This document shows, in pieces, positions 31,428 to 40,957 of a stretch of DNA of 64,000 nt. Both the position numbers and the translations under genes were made by a program. Each line of letters starts with the position of its first letter. Position 1 is the stretch's first letter. This DNA is from Trichomonas vaginalis G3 (Eukaryota; Parabasalia; Trichomonadida; Trichomonadidae). The DNA lies in NCBI RefSeq assembly GCF_026262505.1, contig NC_067205.1, forward strand, positions 15,128,001-15,192,000, written 5' to 3'. The notes beneath the pieces were generated by a model. That model ran no database searches, was not told the DNA's origin, and saw only the letters and a program-made list of their open reading frames with translations.

Positions 31428-31682
31428 AAAACAAGACTTACTTCCAAAATGATATGTTGAATATAGTCATTATTTGAATATCTAAACTATTCAGTCCAAA
31501 GTCCTTCTGAAAGTGAAGGGAAGCCGTGACAACGTTAAGGCAAGCTTTCATAATGATCATTTGTCCAAATTTCAAGTTATAATGCTCCCATTTCCTTTGA
31601 ATACTAATAAAAATATTAAAAAAGAATTTGATTCAAGAGTATGAAAATTTAAATTTTATCATAAGGAAGTAGTAATTATTAA

Positions 31683-32297
31683 TTAGATTTTTGAATTCTT
31701 TTCAAAATGTTTTATTTGTTCTTTCACCGGATTGAAGTAGTCTAAATCTGAGTATTGGAAATACTCTCTATAACCATTAGGGCCACGATGATAACCAATA
31801 AAAAAATCATCTTGCAGCTGAATGTCTTTTGAAAGTTCTATCAAAAAAGTAATGATTCGATCTGAGGCACTTTGCTTGATAAGATATGGCAATATTAATT
31901 TCTCTATAATATATCCGAGCTCAATAATAGGAAAATATGAAAAACGGAATGAATGTGGTTTGGAATAATTAAGGAATTCATAAATTGCACCTTGTGCAAT
32001 CAAATCAAAATCTTTTTCGTTCAATTTAATTCCTCTTGTAAATAATATTAATGTTCCAATGTAAATATTAATTCCTTTATATTCGTTAAGTTCTTTTTCC
32101 TTGGTTTCTAAATAATAGACGATGTCTTGTGGAATGTTAATACCGAACATTACTGAATCTTCAAAATTTGTCATTCTCACGAAATCAGAATACTTGATTT
32201 TGTTTTGTCTCCCAATATTAACCCAATTGCGAATTACTTCTGACCTTACTGTATAAAATAAATCATATAAGTATGTCTTCATTGTTTGAAGAGACAT
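31683..32297 (-). CDS. unrecognised 204-residue protein, family of three (copy 2)
   Basis: MSLQTMKTYLYDLFYTVRSE start, with the same N-terminal 60 residues as copies 1 and 3 (NWVNIGRQNKIKYSDFVR). It diverges in the middle: it has ELNEYKGINIYIGTLILFTR and HSFRFSYFPIIELGY where the others have a Cys-rich stretch, then shares KDIQLQDDFFIGYHRGPNGY. No known domain or membrane segment. It lies in tandem with copy 3 on the same strand, 0.6 kb apart. Function unknown. Confidence 0.75.
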   Translation of the reverse strand: MSLQTMKTYLYDLFYTVRSEVIRNWVNIGRQNKIKYSDFVRMTNFEDSVMFGINIPQDIVYYLETKEKELNEYKGINIYIGTLILFTRGIKLNEKDFDLIAQGAIYEFLNYSKPHSFRFSYFPIIELGYIIEKLILPYLIKQSASDRIITFLIELSKDIQLQDDFFIGYHRGPNGYREYFQYSDLDYFNPVKEQIKHFEKNSKI

Positions 32298-32889
32298 TTG
32301 GATAAAATTTTAAAAATTTTGACACTTTTATGAATAGTTTCCAAAACAATCTTTTATGGATTCAAAAACTGTTCTGTAAATTTGCATTTTATAGATAGTT
32401 AGCGAAAAAGTATTTCTCTTCGACTTCATTGAGAATTTACATGAGGCAATGAGATGTAGAAAGTTCATGTGAATTCTCTCCAGTATTAATAAATTGAATA
32501 TTTTATAACTCAAAAAATCTCAAAAATAAAAGTCAAATTGACAAAGCATAGTAAAACTATATAACGAGCTCCCTAAGAACATATCAACTATTTACAAATT
32601 TAATAAATGTAATGCGTTTGAAAATTCAAAATTAAATTCAGAATAAAAAAATTCAAAATATCAATGAAAACTACGTCTGGTAACTTTGTATTGTGTGAAG
32701 CTTTTGCTGATAGGTGTGGTCAAAGCAGGAATATTAAACAAGTATACTATTATAAATACGATAACCATACAAATGTTAATGCATTAAAGAGTAATTAACT
32801 CTACCATGATTACAAACACATTAAAGTTATTCATTAACAATCATAGGTTAACCATTAATAAATCATATATTTTCTTCCAAATATACAAT
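32298..32889. other. intergenic, AT-rich
   Basis: No gene. The first ~100 bases upstream of copy 2 resemble those upstream of copy 1 (TTGCATTT-ATAGA), so promoter regions were co-duplicated. Confidence 0.5.
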
Positions 32890-33513
32890 TTACATAATAT
32901 AGATGTTTGATTTTTTATCAAAATTTTTTACTTGTTCTTTCACTGGATTGAACTGGTCTAAATTTGAGTATCGGAAATTCACCACATAGCCGTTGGGGTC
33001 AGGATAACAGCCAATCCAAAAATCATCTTTGAGTTGAATGTCTTTTGAAATTTTCCCCAAAATCAAAATGATTTCTTTTGGTGCATTTCGTTTGATAAAA
33101 TATGGCAATATTAATTTCTCTATAATAAAACTGAGTTCAAGAAGTGTAAAATAAGAATAACAAAATTCACATGAACACTGATTAGTAAGGATTTGATAAA
33201 TTGCACCTTGTGCAATCAAATCAAAATCTTTTTCGTTCAATTTAATTCCTCTTGTAAATAAAAGAAATGTTGAATAGAAAAGATAAACTCCTTTATATAC
33301 TCTGACTTCTCTTGCTTCAGTTTCTAAATGATGGACGATGTCTTGTGGAATGTTAATATGGAACATTACTGAATCTTGAAAATTTGTCATTCTCACGTAA
33401 TCAGAATACTTGATTTTGTTTTGTCTCCCAATATTAACCCAATTGCGAATTACTTCTGACCTTACTGTATAAAACAAATCATATAAGTATGTCTTCATTG
33501 TTTGAAGAGACAT
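32890..33513 (-). CDS. unrecognised 207-residue protein, family of three (copy 3)
   Basis: Closest to copy 1: it shares VYLFYSTFLLFTRGIKLNEK and the Cys-rich NQCSCEFCYSYFTLLELSF nearly unchanged, but ends KEQVKNFDKKSNIYIM. The frame is intact, and the start MSLQTMKTYL is conserved. Most differences among the three copies lie in the middle and at the C-terminus. Function unknown. Confidence 0.75.
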   Translation of the reverse strand: MSLQTMKTYLYDLFYTVRSEVIRNWVNIGRQNKIKYSDYVRMTNFQDSVMFHINIPQDIVHHLETEAREVRVYKGVYLFYSTFLLFTRGIKLNEKDFDLIAQGAIYQILTNQCSCEFCYSYFTLLELSFIIEKLILPYFIKRNAPKEIILILGKISKDIQLKDDFWIGCYPDPNGYVVNFRYSNLDQFNPVKEQVKNFDKKSNIYIM

Positions 33514-33819
33514 TTTGAAAAATTTTTAAAAATTTTCGACACTTTTTAAATTTATAAATTGCTTCCTAAAATTTTTTAGGATCTGGCCGAAAGAGTCTCA
33601 ACTATTGACAACAATCACCATGATATCATATATGTATTATTACTTGCGATTAGTATTCAAAAGAAAGATCTTTCTTTATAAACATAATTATGATTTTGCA
33701 CAATCTCATCAAACTCATAAAGCTCTATGCATTTGTATTTATAATAATTAGAACTCTTTATCCGGCTCAATTATTGGTAAGTTTAAGGGCTTCTAACATG
33801 GCAACGAAAAAGAAATTTC

Positions 33820-33853
<34 letters not shown>

Positions 33854-34165
33854 ATTAGTTGATTTACACTCAATATATTTATGAATCAATAAGTAAAGCT
33901 TGATTTTAGGAGCTTGATCTAAAAAAACGTGTAATATAATTTATTTTTATAATTTCAATTAACAAATGGAAACCAAGAACATATTATCAGAGTCACACAT
34001 CAAAATTAGCACTATATGTGACTTACAAGAGATATTGATCATAATTCAATTTCTGTTGAAAAAAAGTTATGTGATATGTAATACAATATACATAATTTAT
34101 TGAAAGTATACCATAAGATTATATCTATTTTTATATTTTCAACGGCAATTTTTCAACTCGAAAGA
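33514..34165. other. intergenic with CA/TA microsatellite
   Basis: A dinucleotide run (CA)n followed by (TA)n at about 33819-33854. TCAACTCG shortly before the kinase ATG is a weak initiator candidate. The kinase frame opens back to 34100 only through TTG. Confidence 0.6.
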
Positions 34166-37066
34166 ATGAATGATTATTACCAGATTGCACAGATTGGTGA
34201 AGGTTCATTCGGCCGAGTCTACAAAGCACGCAGAAAGTATACAGGGCGTCTAGTTGCCATCAAAATGATTCACAAACTTGGACAATCTCAAGACTCGCTG
34301 GCATCTCTACGCCGAGAAATTAATATTTTGCAAAAAGTAGATCATCCGAACATTATGCGTCTTCTTGAAGTATTTGAAACAAATACAGATGTTTGTTTAG
34401 TAACGGAATTAGGTCGAGGCGATCTTTTCCAAGTTATTCAAGATCAGCAAACTCTCCCAGAATCAGTCCTCAAGAGTGTTGCTGCACAGCTAGTATCAGC
34501 ATTACTATATCTTCATCAGCAAAGAATTATTCATCGAGATATTAAACCACAAAACGTTTTGATTTCATTAAACAACACAGTAAAACTATGCGATTTCGGT
34601 TTTGCACGTGCATTATCAAATACAACCTTAGTTTTGAACTCAATCAAAGGAACTCCACTTTATATGGCTCCAGAGTTAGTTCAAGAGCAACAATATAACG
34701 AAAAAGTAGATATTTGGTCACTTGGAGCAATTCTTTACGAGTTATACTACGGAAAAACGCCATTTTCCGCAAAATCAATCTATAAATTAATTCAAATGAT
34801 TGTTAACGATCAAATAGCATGGTCAGAACCAATATCGCCCGAATTTAAAGGCTTTTTGAGCATTATGCTTCAGAAAAATCCAGATCGTAGAGCTTCATGC
34901 GAAGATTTAGTAAAACATCCATTTATTAAAGGTGTCCCCATAGATACATCCGAAGATGAATTCTACAGATATAAAAAGGAGCAATTTTCAGCAGCAATTG
35001 CAAAATCTCAACTTGAAAATTACGGAAACAACAAAGACTTTCAATCAGTTTTCATCAATCCATCAAGCTATAGCGATGAGGAAGTCATTAATGCCCTAAA
35101 TTACCTTTACGAAAACAATCCTCCATATGAATCTCCATTTGCTTCTTCTTTTAGCTACAAATTCAAGGATTTCATATCTAGACCGAAATGTGTTGAGATT
35201 TCCCTCAAATGTGCTGAGATGTTTCTCTCAAAAAATCGAGAAAAATGTATTCAAAGTTTTATCTCAGGAATTGACTTATTAAATGAATCAAATATTCCTA
35301 GAAGCGCTATAGATTTCTATACTCAGCTTCTTTTGATACCATTTTCACAGAAATCTATTGAATCAGGTTCAGATCAAGCAATTCGAGAAGTTGGAGATAT
35401 ATTAACCGACAAAAACTCAGCGGAAAAGATGATGAACCAACTCCTCAGTTTCCTCTTCACTTCAGATGCTGTCGAATTCTCAAAACTTTATTCAATGATG
35501 GCATTTTTGGCCCAAACCAGTGACACTTTTTTGACGGTTATCAGTATTTCCCTTTCTGAACAAGTGATTCCGATTATTATATCACATATTACTCAGAAAA
35601 ATATAACAAATGTTTCTGCAGCAGGTTTCAGCATCCTTTCTAAGATTTTGATGAAAAATAATAATGTTATTCAGCTGATTCAGTCGTTCAACCAGCTAAT
35701 TAATACATTATTAAATAGTATATCACAAGCACCAACAAGTATTGAGACTTTTTGCTTGTTTTCTTGTGCATTTTCTTTCTTGAGAATTACTTTCCCAGCT
35801 TTGAGCCAAATGGGTGAGTTTCAGCATATTGTACCTAAAAGAGAGGATTTGGCTAACGTTACTACCTTCCTCAACGCTTTTTACCAAAATTCCAACATCG
35901 ATTCAAGCGTTCTCCTCAAATCTCTGCTTCAATTCGCTTCTGTACAGCCTACAAAGCTCCTTGAGATCCTTGCCTACGTGCCAGTTCATACTTCTCCGTT
36001 TGTGAATTTCCCTGTTAAGCCTTCTGACGTCGATACATGCATGGATTCACTAGATAACGTTCTCCCGATGCATGCAAATGGCGTTGTCGACTGTATGTTC
36101 TCTTCTTCTTCACGTATCAACATTGAGAAGTTATCAAAATTATTTGATAGGGACAACTGGATCGAAAAAGCCTCTAAATTCGTATTAGATTCATTAGATA
36201 GTGGTGCGGATGCCAACCAATTGATGACTTCCCTTTTTGAACATAACATTTTGACTTCATTAACGAAAGGAATTGAGAAATCAACCTCGAATCCGCCATT
36301 TTACGTTGCTGCTTTACTTGTCAGATGTGTCCTGGCCATAAGAAGTGACTCAGCCATACAACCTGACAAAGTTGGCGACGTATTAAAGGTTGCCTACAGT
36401 TCTAGAGCCATGGCGGAAGCAGGAGTCATCATATCTGCTCATTTGGCAAGAACACATCCACGATTTGTAGCTCAAATTCAACAACAAGACGGATTGAAAT
36501 TTTTGGAACGTATGACATTGTCAATTGACAATCCAGTACGGTCAAGAGCGCTATCTGCAATCGGAAACATTGCAAAAGGTAATACTTTGGAGCCTCAATA
36601 CATCACAAAAGTTGTTCCAAATATTATATCCGCATTTTCCATAACAGATATCGAAGTTCGAAGGTTTGCATTATATGCATTAGCAAACATTGTTTACGTT
36701 TACCCTAAAACTGCACTAGAATTTCCTATGATGATTGAAGAAATTTTACCAGCATTCAATGTCGATGATATTAAGACAAGGGAATTTGCTGGAACTCTTG
36801 TATGCAATATCTTCAGAAGTGATGAAGGATTGGCCAAGAAAATGATAGAAAACGGTTTGGCCAAATTAACTGTGAAATTACTTGAAGGAAAAGATGATTT
36901 AGCTTGTAGAATGATACCAAGGATATCCATGTTCTGTAAGTACGAGGATGGAAGGAAGTTCTTGAAGATCAGAGGAGTGAGAAGTTTAATTTCAAAAATG
37001 ACGAATGTGAAAGTAGAATCAGCGAAAACAATCGCAACAAAAATGTTATCTATTATTGATGCTTGA
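34166..37066 (+). CDS. Fused/STK36-like serine/threonine protein kinase
   Basis: 966 residues from MNDYYQIAQI. Kinase domain about 4-258: glycine loop GEGSFGRV (11-18), Lys33 in VAIK, HRDIKPQN (123-130, catalytic Asp125), DFGFAR (143-148), GTPLYMAPE (162-170) and DIWSLGAI. It has all residues needed for activity. The remaining ~700 residues form an ARM/HEAT solenoid (RSRALSAIGNIAKG, RRFALYALANIVYVYP). A kinase at the N-terminus with a long solenoid is the layout of Fused/STK36, which acts in central-pair assembly of motile flagella and in Hedgehog signalling in animals. Trichomonads are flagellated and lack Hedgehog, so a flagellar role is likelier. The nearest alternative is the ULK4-type family. 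Confidence 0.85.
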   Translation: MNDYYQIAQIGEGSFGRVYKARRKYTGRLVAIKMIHKLGQSQDSLASLRREINILQKVDHPNIMRLLEVFETNTDVCLVTELGRGDLFQVIQDQQTLPESVLKSVAAQLVSALLYLHQQRIIHRDIKPQNVLISLNNTVKLCDFGFARALSNTTLVLNSIKGTPLYMAPELVQEQQYNEKVDIWSLGAILYELYYGKTPFSAKSIYKLIQMIVNDQIAWSEPISPEFKGFLSIMLQKNPDRRASCEDLVKHPFIKGVPIDTSEDEFYRYKKEQFSAAIAKSQLENYGNNKDFQSVFINPSSYSDEEVINALNYLYENNPPYESPFASSFSYKFKDFISRPKCVEISLKCAEMFLSKNREKCIQSFISGIDLLNESNIPRSAIDFYTQLLLIPFSQKSIESGSDQAIREVGDILTDKNSAEKMMNQLLSFLFTSDAVEFSKLYSMMAFLAQTSDTFLTVISISLSEQVIPIIISHITQKNITNVSAAGFSILSKILMKNNNVIQLIQSFNQLINTLLNSISQAPTSIETFCLFSCAFSFLRITFPALSQMGEFQHIVPKREDLANVTTFLNAFYQNSNIDSSVLLKSLLQFASVQPTKLLEILAYVPVHTSPFVNFPVKPSDVDTCMDSLDNVLPMHANGVVDCMFSSSSRINIEKLSKLFDRDNWIEKASKFVLDSLDSGADANQLMTSLFEHNILTSLTKGIEKSTSNPPFYVAALLVRCVLAIRSDSAIQPDKVGDVLKVAYSSRAMAEAGVIISAHLARTHPRFVAQIQQQDGLKFLERMTLSIDNPVRSRALSAIGNIAKGNTLEPQYITKVVPNIISAFSITDIEVRRFALYALANIVYVYPKTALEFPMMIEEILPAFNVDDIKTREFAGTLVCNIFRSDEGLAKKMIENGLAKLTVKLLEGKDDLACRMIPRISMFCKYEDGRKFLKIRGVRSLISKMTNVKVESAKTIATKMLSIIDA

Positions 37067-37189
37067 TAAAATAAAACATTATTTTTAATTTTTAGAAAAT
37101 TTGTTGTTCATTAATTACTGAAGTATTGTTTAACAAATATTAGATTAGAAGAACTCAACTTAATTTTAAGTGATGGTGATTGGAATTCG

Positions 37190-37500
37190 AGCGATAATGA
37201 TAGTTAAACTCCTCTTCATCTTCCCACTGCAAACAGTAACTATTCTGTTGTAGTATGATGAGGCGTTCTTCCAAAAAAATCTTTTTCATTGATATTGGCA
37301 CCATGGGTAATAAGAAGCCAGGCTGTTCGTTTATTATTATTACATGATGCATTATGAAGAGCGGTGGCTCCATAATTATTTTTTTTTCATTGAGATTTGC
37401 ACTAAGCAAAATATGAAGTTTGGATGGTTCAAAACATGTAACAAAATGATGGGTATTTTAACCTCTTCTAATTTTTCATTGATTTTTTTCACTAAGTAAT
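37190..37500 (-). pseudogene. ankyrin-repeat remnant
   Basis: On the minus strand a frame reads GATALHNASCNNNKRTAWLL and then THGANINEKDFFGRTPHH, a typical ankyrin repeat of trichomonad style. No start, no full domain and further breaks on either side: a decayed end of an ankyrin gene. Its coordinates are approximate. Confidence 0.6.
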
Positions 37501-38176
37501 CCCACTTCGAATTTTGATCCCAAAAATTTCTAACTATGAAATTTGGTGTGACAATATATTATACTATCTATATCCATCGTCAGATACAAAAGTACGATTA
37601 GGTATGTCCTCTCAATTTGCTACAGTCTTGGACGATTATTTCGAAATTTTTTGCTTATTACATATCAATAAAAAAGTTTTTAAAATCAAATAGAAAAAAT
37701 ATTTGAGGTGTGCACGTTTAAAATAGTCGATCGTTTATTTATAAAAAATTTTAAAAAAATTTAAAAAATTAATCAATACTTTGTTTTCTCATTACTATAG
37801 AATATTCGACAAATTCTGAATCGGTGAATAATCTCAATATTTCACACTATTTCTAATTTATACAAGTATGTTGCAATTATATTGAATGAAACGAATTATG
37901 GAATATTCGACAAATAAAATTGTTTGATTGCATCATTTGATTGATTTCTCATATTAATATGAACAAACACGAATGATCCCCTATCTAATTCATGCCATTT
38001 TGCTTAGTTTCTGGCAATTTCAATTCAATTTTCATCAATAAAGCTAGGTTCACTAAATTTCTAATCAGCAAATCAAAACTTTCGTAACCATATTCTAATA
38101 CATGCCTGTAAGTTAGTTTCATATTTTAATTTTTTTTAATTTTTTTTACAATATCTGAGATTAATATCAATGCTAA
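37501..38176. other. intergenic, AT-rich
   Basis: No gene recognised. GGAATATTCGACAAAT-like text occurs twice near 37800 and 37900. Confidence 0.5.

Positions 38177-38177
<1 letters not shown>

Positions 38178-38213
<36 letters not shown>
38178..38213. repeat. poly(A) run at the edge of the Polinton
   Basis: About 36 A residues directly abut the left end of the element. It may be a target-site feature or an assembly weak point. Confidence 0.85.
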
Positions 38214-38215
<2 letters not shown>

Positions 38216-38484
38216 TAGTGGGGCTTCCAGGCACTTCGTGCCCTCTAGCCCTGAAGATGTTTAGTATAAATGAAGTTTTTATATACGGGTCTTCCAGGAG
38301 CTTTTCACAAATTATATATGTTTTCATGTTTTGTCAAGACTTCTTCGTAAAATCAGACAAAAATAATGTTTAGGGTAGAAGGTTAGATATAACCTCTTTT
38401 CTAACCTCTTTTCTACCCTCTTGAATTTTCAAGACTTCTTCGTACATGTTTTGTCACTTTTCTGTCACTTTTCAGGAAAAAACA

Positions 38485-38490
38485 TTTTTA
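38485..38490 (+). promoter_or_regulatory. TTTTTA box of the Polinton
   Basis: TTTTTA with its A 12 bases before the methyltransferase ATG. The same box at almost the same distance precedes most genes of the element. Confidence 0.6.
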
Positions 38491-38501
38491 TTGTATATAA
38501 A

Positions 38502-39320
38502 ATGAATTTTACAAAACCACCGTTACCCTTCTTTGGAAATAAGAGTAGATGTAAAGATATTCTATTGAGAGAACTTAAGAAACTACCGAATGGTCTAACA
38601 TTTGTAGACTTGTTCGGTGGAAGTTTCTATATATCTCATTTGTGCCATACAATATTTCCTGACTCAAAGATTATATGCAATGACTTCGACAACTATATGA
38701 ACCGTCTCAAACATATACCAGACACAAACAAAATATTGAAAGAGTTAAAAGAAAAGATACCTATAGGTAAGATGGAACGTATACCATTAGATAAGAAAAA
38801 TACTGTCAGAGAGGTTTTGAAAAAGGCAGAGTATATTGACTGGGATAGTATATCTGCTAGACTATTATATAGTGGTGCTATAAGAGTTCATGACATTGAA
38901 ACACTTATGTCAAAAGTTTTATATCTTAACTATACAAATGTTTTCAAAGAGAACATAGAAAAATATATTGAGGGTATAGAGTTTGTGAGATGTCATTGGA
39001 CAGAGTTGTATGAAAAATATAAAGACAAGGAAAATGTTTTCTTTATAGTGGACCCGCCGTTCTATAACACATGGGATTTTCAATACCAAGTAGACTGGAC
39101 TTTGAGAGACTCTTTAGAAACTTTAGACGTTTTACATAACCATCCATGCTTTTACTTTACATCCGATAAAAGTGGTTTGGAAAGTGTCATGAGATGGTTA
39201 GAGGACATACATGACTATGAGTTTAGATACGATAAGATAGAATATGAGAGAGGTCCTATAAACTGGAGAAAGTGTCACAACAAAGAAATTTTATTAGTAA
39301 GTAAATGTGGTTTGAAATAG
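38502..39320 (+). CDS. D12-class DNA adenine methyltransferase (Dam-like), Polinton
   Basis: 272 residues from MNFTKPPLPFFGNKSR, looks whole. The N-terminal PFFGNKSR and FVDLFGGSF fit the S-adenosylmethionine site, and VDPPFYNTW is the DPPY-type catalytic motif. The order of motifs (binding before catalytic) is that of the D12/Dam group, which methylates N6 of adenine in DNA. In viruses and phages such enzymes mark their own DNA or block restriction. The start was chosen by the TTTTTA box and the family's PFxG start. A second, broken copy lies in the right terminal repeat. Its 3' end overlaps a small membrane-protein frame. Confidence 0.9.
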   Translation: MNFTKPPLPFFGNKSRCKDILLRELKKLPNGLTFVDLFGGSFYISHLCHTIFPDSKIICNDFDNYMNRLKHIPDTNKILKELKEKIPIGKMERIPLDKKNTVREVLKKAEYIDWDSISARLLYSGAIRVHDIETLMSKVLYLNYTNVFKENIEKYIEGIEFVRCHWTELYEKYKDKENVFFIVDPPFYNTWDFQYQVDWTLRDSLETLDVLHNHPCFYFTSDKSGLESVMRWLEDIHDYEFRYDKIEYERGPINWRKCHNKEILLVSKCGLK

Positions 39321-39436
39321 GACTACTTGTTTTAGGTTTTTTCCATTGTGTCATTTATTTATTTGACGTGGCAGAAAGATATAGAGAATATGAAGATGAA
39401 CCAATGCCTGCAAATGTTCAGCATATGTACTCGTAA
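39305..39436 (+). CDS. 43-residue membrane protein, overlapping the methyltransferase end, Polinton
   Basis: MWFEIGLLVLGFFHCVIYLF then a charged tail (DVAERYREYEDEP..). One membrane helix (about residues 4-20) with a short polar tail. It begins inside the last codons of the methyltransferase in another frame. The right terminal repeat keeps the same frame with two changed residues (59062-59193), which supports coding. Role unknown; small membrane proteins are common in viruses of this kind. Confidence 0.55.
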   Translation: MWFEIGLLVLGFFHCVIYLFDVAERYREYEDEPMPANVQHMYS

Positions 39437-39459
39437 GAGATATTTTTATCTAATATTAA

Positions 39460-39771
39460 ATGGACGCACAGAACTTAGCGAATGCACAGCAACCTGGACA
39501 ACCAAACCCAGAGAATATTCCAAATGAAGTTAGAATACAAACTGCAATGGCAAACTATGGTCAAGTGCCAACAGATGTACAAATGCAAACTGCCATGTCA
39601 AATGACGCTGCGTTAGGTTTGCCACCATGGTATGCAAATATGAGATGGAAAGAGTTTTATACAAACCCTGAAGTCGGATATAAACAACTTTATGCAGATG
39701 ACGCGAACACAGGAGTTGACCCAGAATATGTTTTCTACCAGAGGAGAAAAGAATGTATGAGCTCCAGTTAA
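39460..39771 (+). CDS. 103-residue hypothetical, Polinton
   Basis: MDAQNLANAQQPGQPNPENI start, with a repeated phrase VRIQTAMANYGQVPTDV / VQMQTAMSNDAALGLP and then PPWYANMRWKEFYTNPEVGY. Preceded by the TTTTTA box with 12-base spacing. No known family. Copy in the right repeat at 58677-59038; the copies are not equally whole. Possibly a small structural protein. Confidence 0.55.
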   Translation: MDAQNLANAQQPGQPNPENIPNEVRIQTAMANYGQVPTDVQMQTAMSNDAALGLPPWYANMRWKEFYTNPEVGYKQLYADDANTGVDPEYVFYQRRKECMSSS

Positions 39772-39839
39772 AGAATGCTATGGAACTCAACAGGAAACGT
39801 AAGAGACTAGGCGGACATTAGATTTTTACATATAGTAAA

Positions 39840-40083
39840 ATGGGTTTCTTCAGTAAGATAGGAAACTTCTTTCGAAATGTTGGAAGAGGTATATGGAATG
39901 GAATAAAATCTGTCGGAAAAGGAATTTGGAACGGTGTCAAAAATATTGGTAAAAGAGTAGGTCAGTTTTGTTGGTATTATACCTAAAGACCCTGAACCAG
40001 AAGAGCAAGCTCCTGTTATACAACAGCCTGAACCTGCACCACAGTCTAGTTGGCAACCAAATCCAACACCTCAACCGTATTAA
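39840..40083 (+). pseudogene. small basic amphipathic protein, left copy, Polinton
   Basis: MGFFSKIGNFFRNVGRGIWN start, with a repeated GIWNGIKSVGKG / GIWNGVKNIGKR unit and a Pro/Gln-rich end. Glycine at position 2, basic amphipathic helices and small size resemble minor virion proteins that disturb membranes (pVI-like), an inference only. The copy at 58425-58658 is the better preserved. Confidence 0.5.
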
Positions 40084-40087
40084 AAAA

Positions 40088-40939
40088 TTATATTTTTACC
40101 GTTCGATAGTAGTTGTATATTATGAAACTAAGTTCTAAGTAAAACGCATGGTATAATGGAATTATTCTTTTTCTTCCATCTGTAGTAAACCATACTTGAA
40201 AGTCTGAAATACTTCCACTTGGTGGTTCGTATAACTTTGTAGGTTTTTCGTAAAAGTCATTTGCCAAGCATAAGAAAGAGTTTTTGGGCGCCAGAAAATG
40301 AAGCATGAACAATAATAGCAGCTGGGTCGAAAACATCTTTAAATAAATATGGTTCATCTCTTGCATATCGACTGTAAATATTTGCTAAAGGAAGTTCGAC
40401 TTTCTGATTTAACATTCTTTGCAAATAATACCATGACATTGCAGTGAATTCTGTATATATTTGTTCGTCTTTCTTTGGATTGTCTTCGTAGATTTGAAAT
40501 GACACTTGTGAATTTTGTTTGTCATATACAATTCTCACATAAAGTGTGCTCTCGGTATTTGCATATTCATCAGCATATTTTGCATAACATGAATTTTTTT
40601 ATCTTCTATATTTTTTAACGCAGTCTGTAGAGAAGATGAAAGGTCAACTTGTATTAGCTCAATTTCTTCCCACATTTTTCGTTTCCCTTCAGATATATAA
40701 TCTATATGAAACCTTACAATAAATGGAAAACTTTTATCTTCTACAGACACAAACTTCATTCTACGAAAGCCAATAGCTTTTGTGACAGATGGGTCTCTTA
40801 GCCATCTTAATGGGTAGTCAAAACGATAGCCTTCATGCTTTACGGTCTCTGTCTCAAACTTTTGACCGACATTAGTAAAAAGTTCATCTAATGGTTTAGT
40901 TGTAGCAACTCTTGAATTTTCTTTTTCTATTGGAAGCAT
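40088..40939 (-). pseudogene. paralogue of the 286-residue protein at 47063, left copy, broken
   Basis: Begins MLPIEKENSRVATTKPLDEL and resembles the protein at 47063 along its length (RFDYPLRWLRDPSVTKAIGF; FYEPPSNSFSDFQVWF type). It is divided into about three open stretches. Its mirrored copy is at 57572-58385. Divergent from the fibre gene, with the start regions 18 bases apart. Confidence 0.65.
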
Positions 40940-40957
40940 ATTTTATCTAGAATAAAA

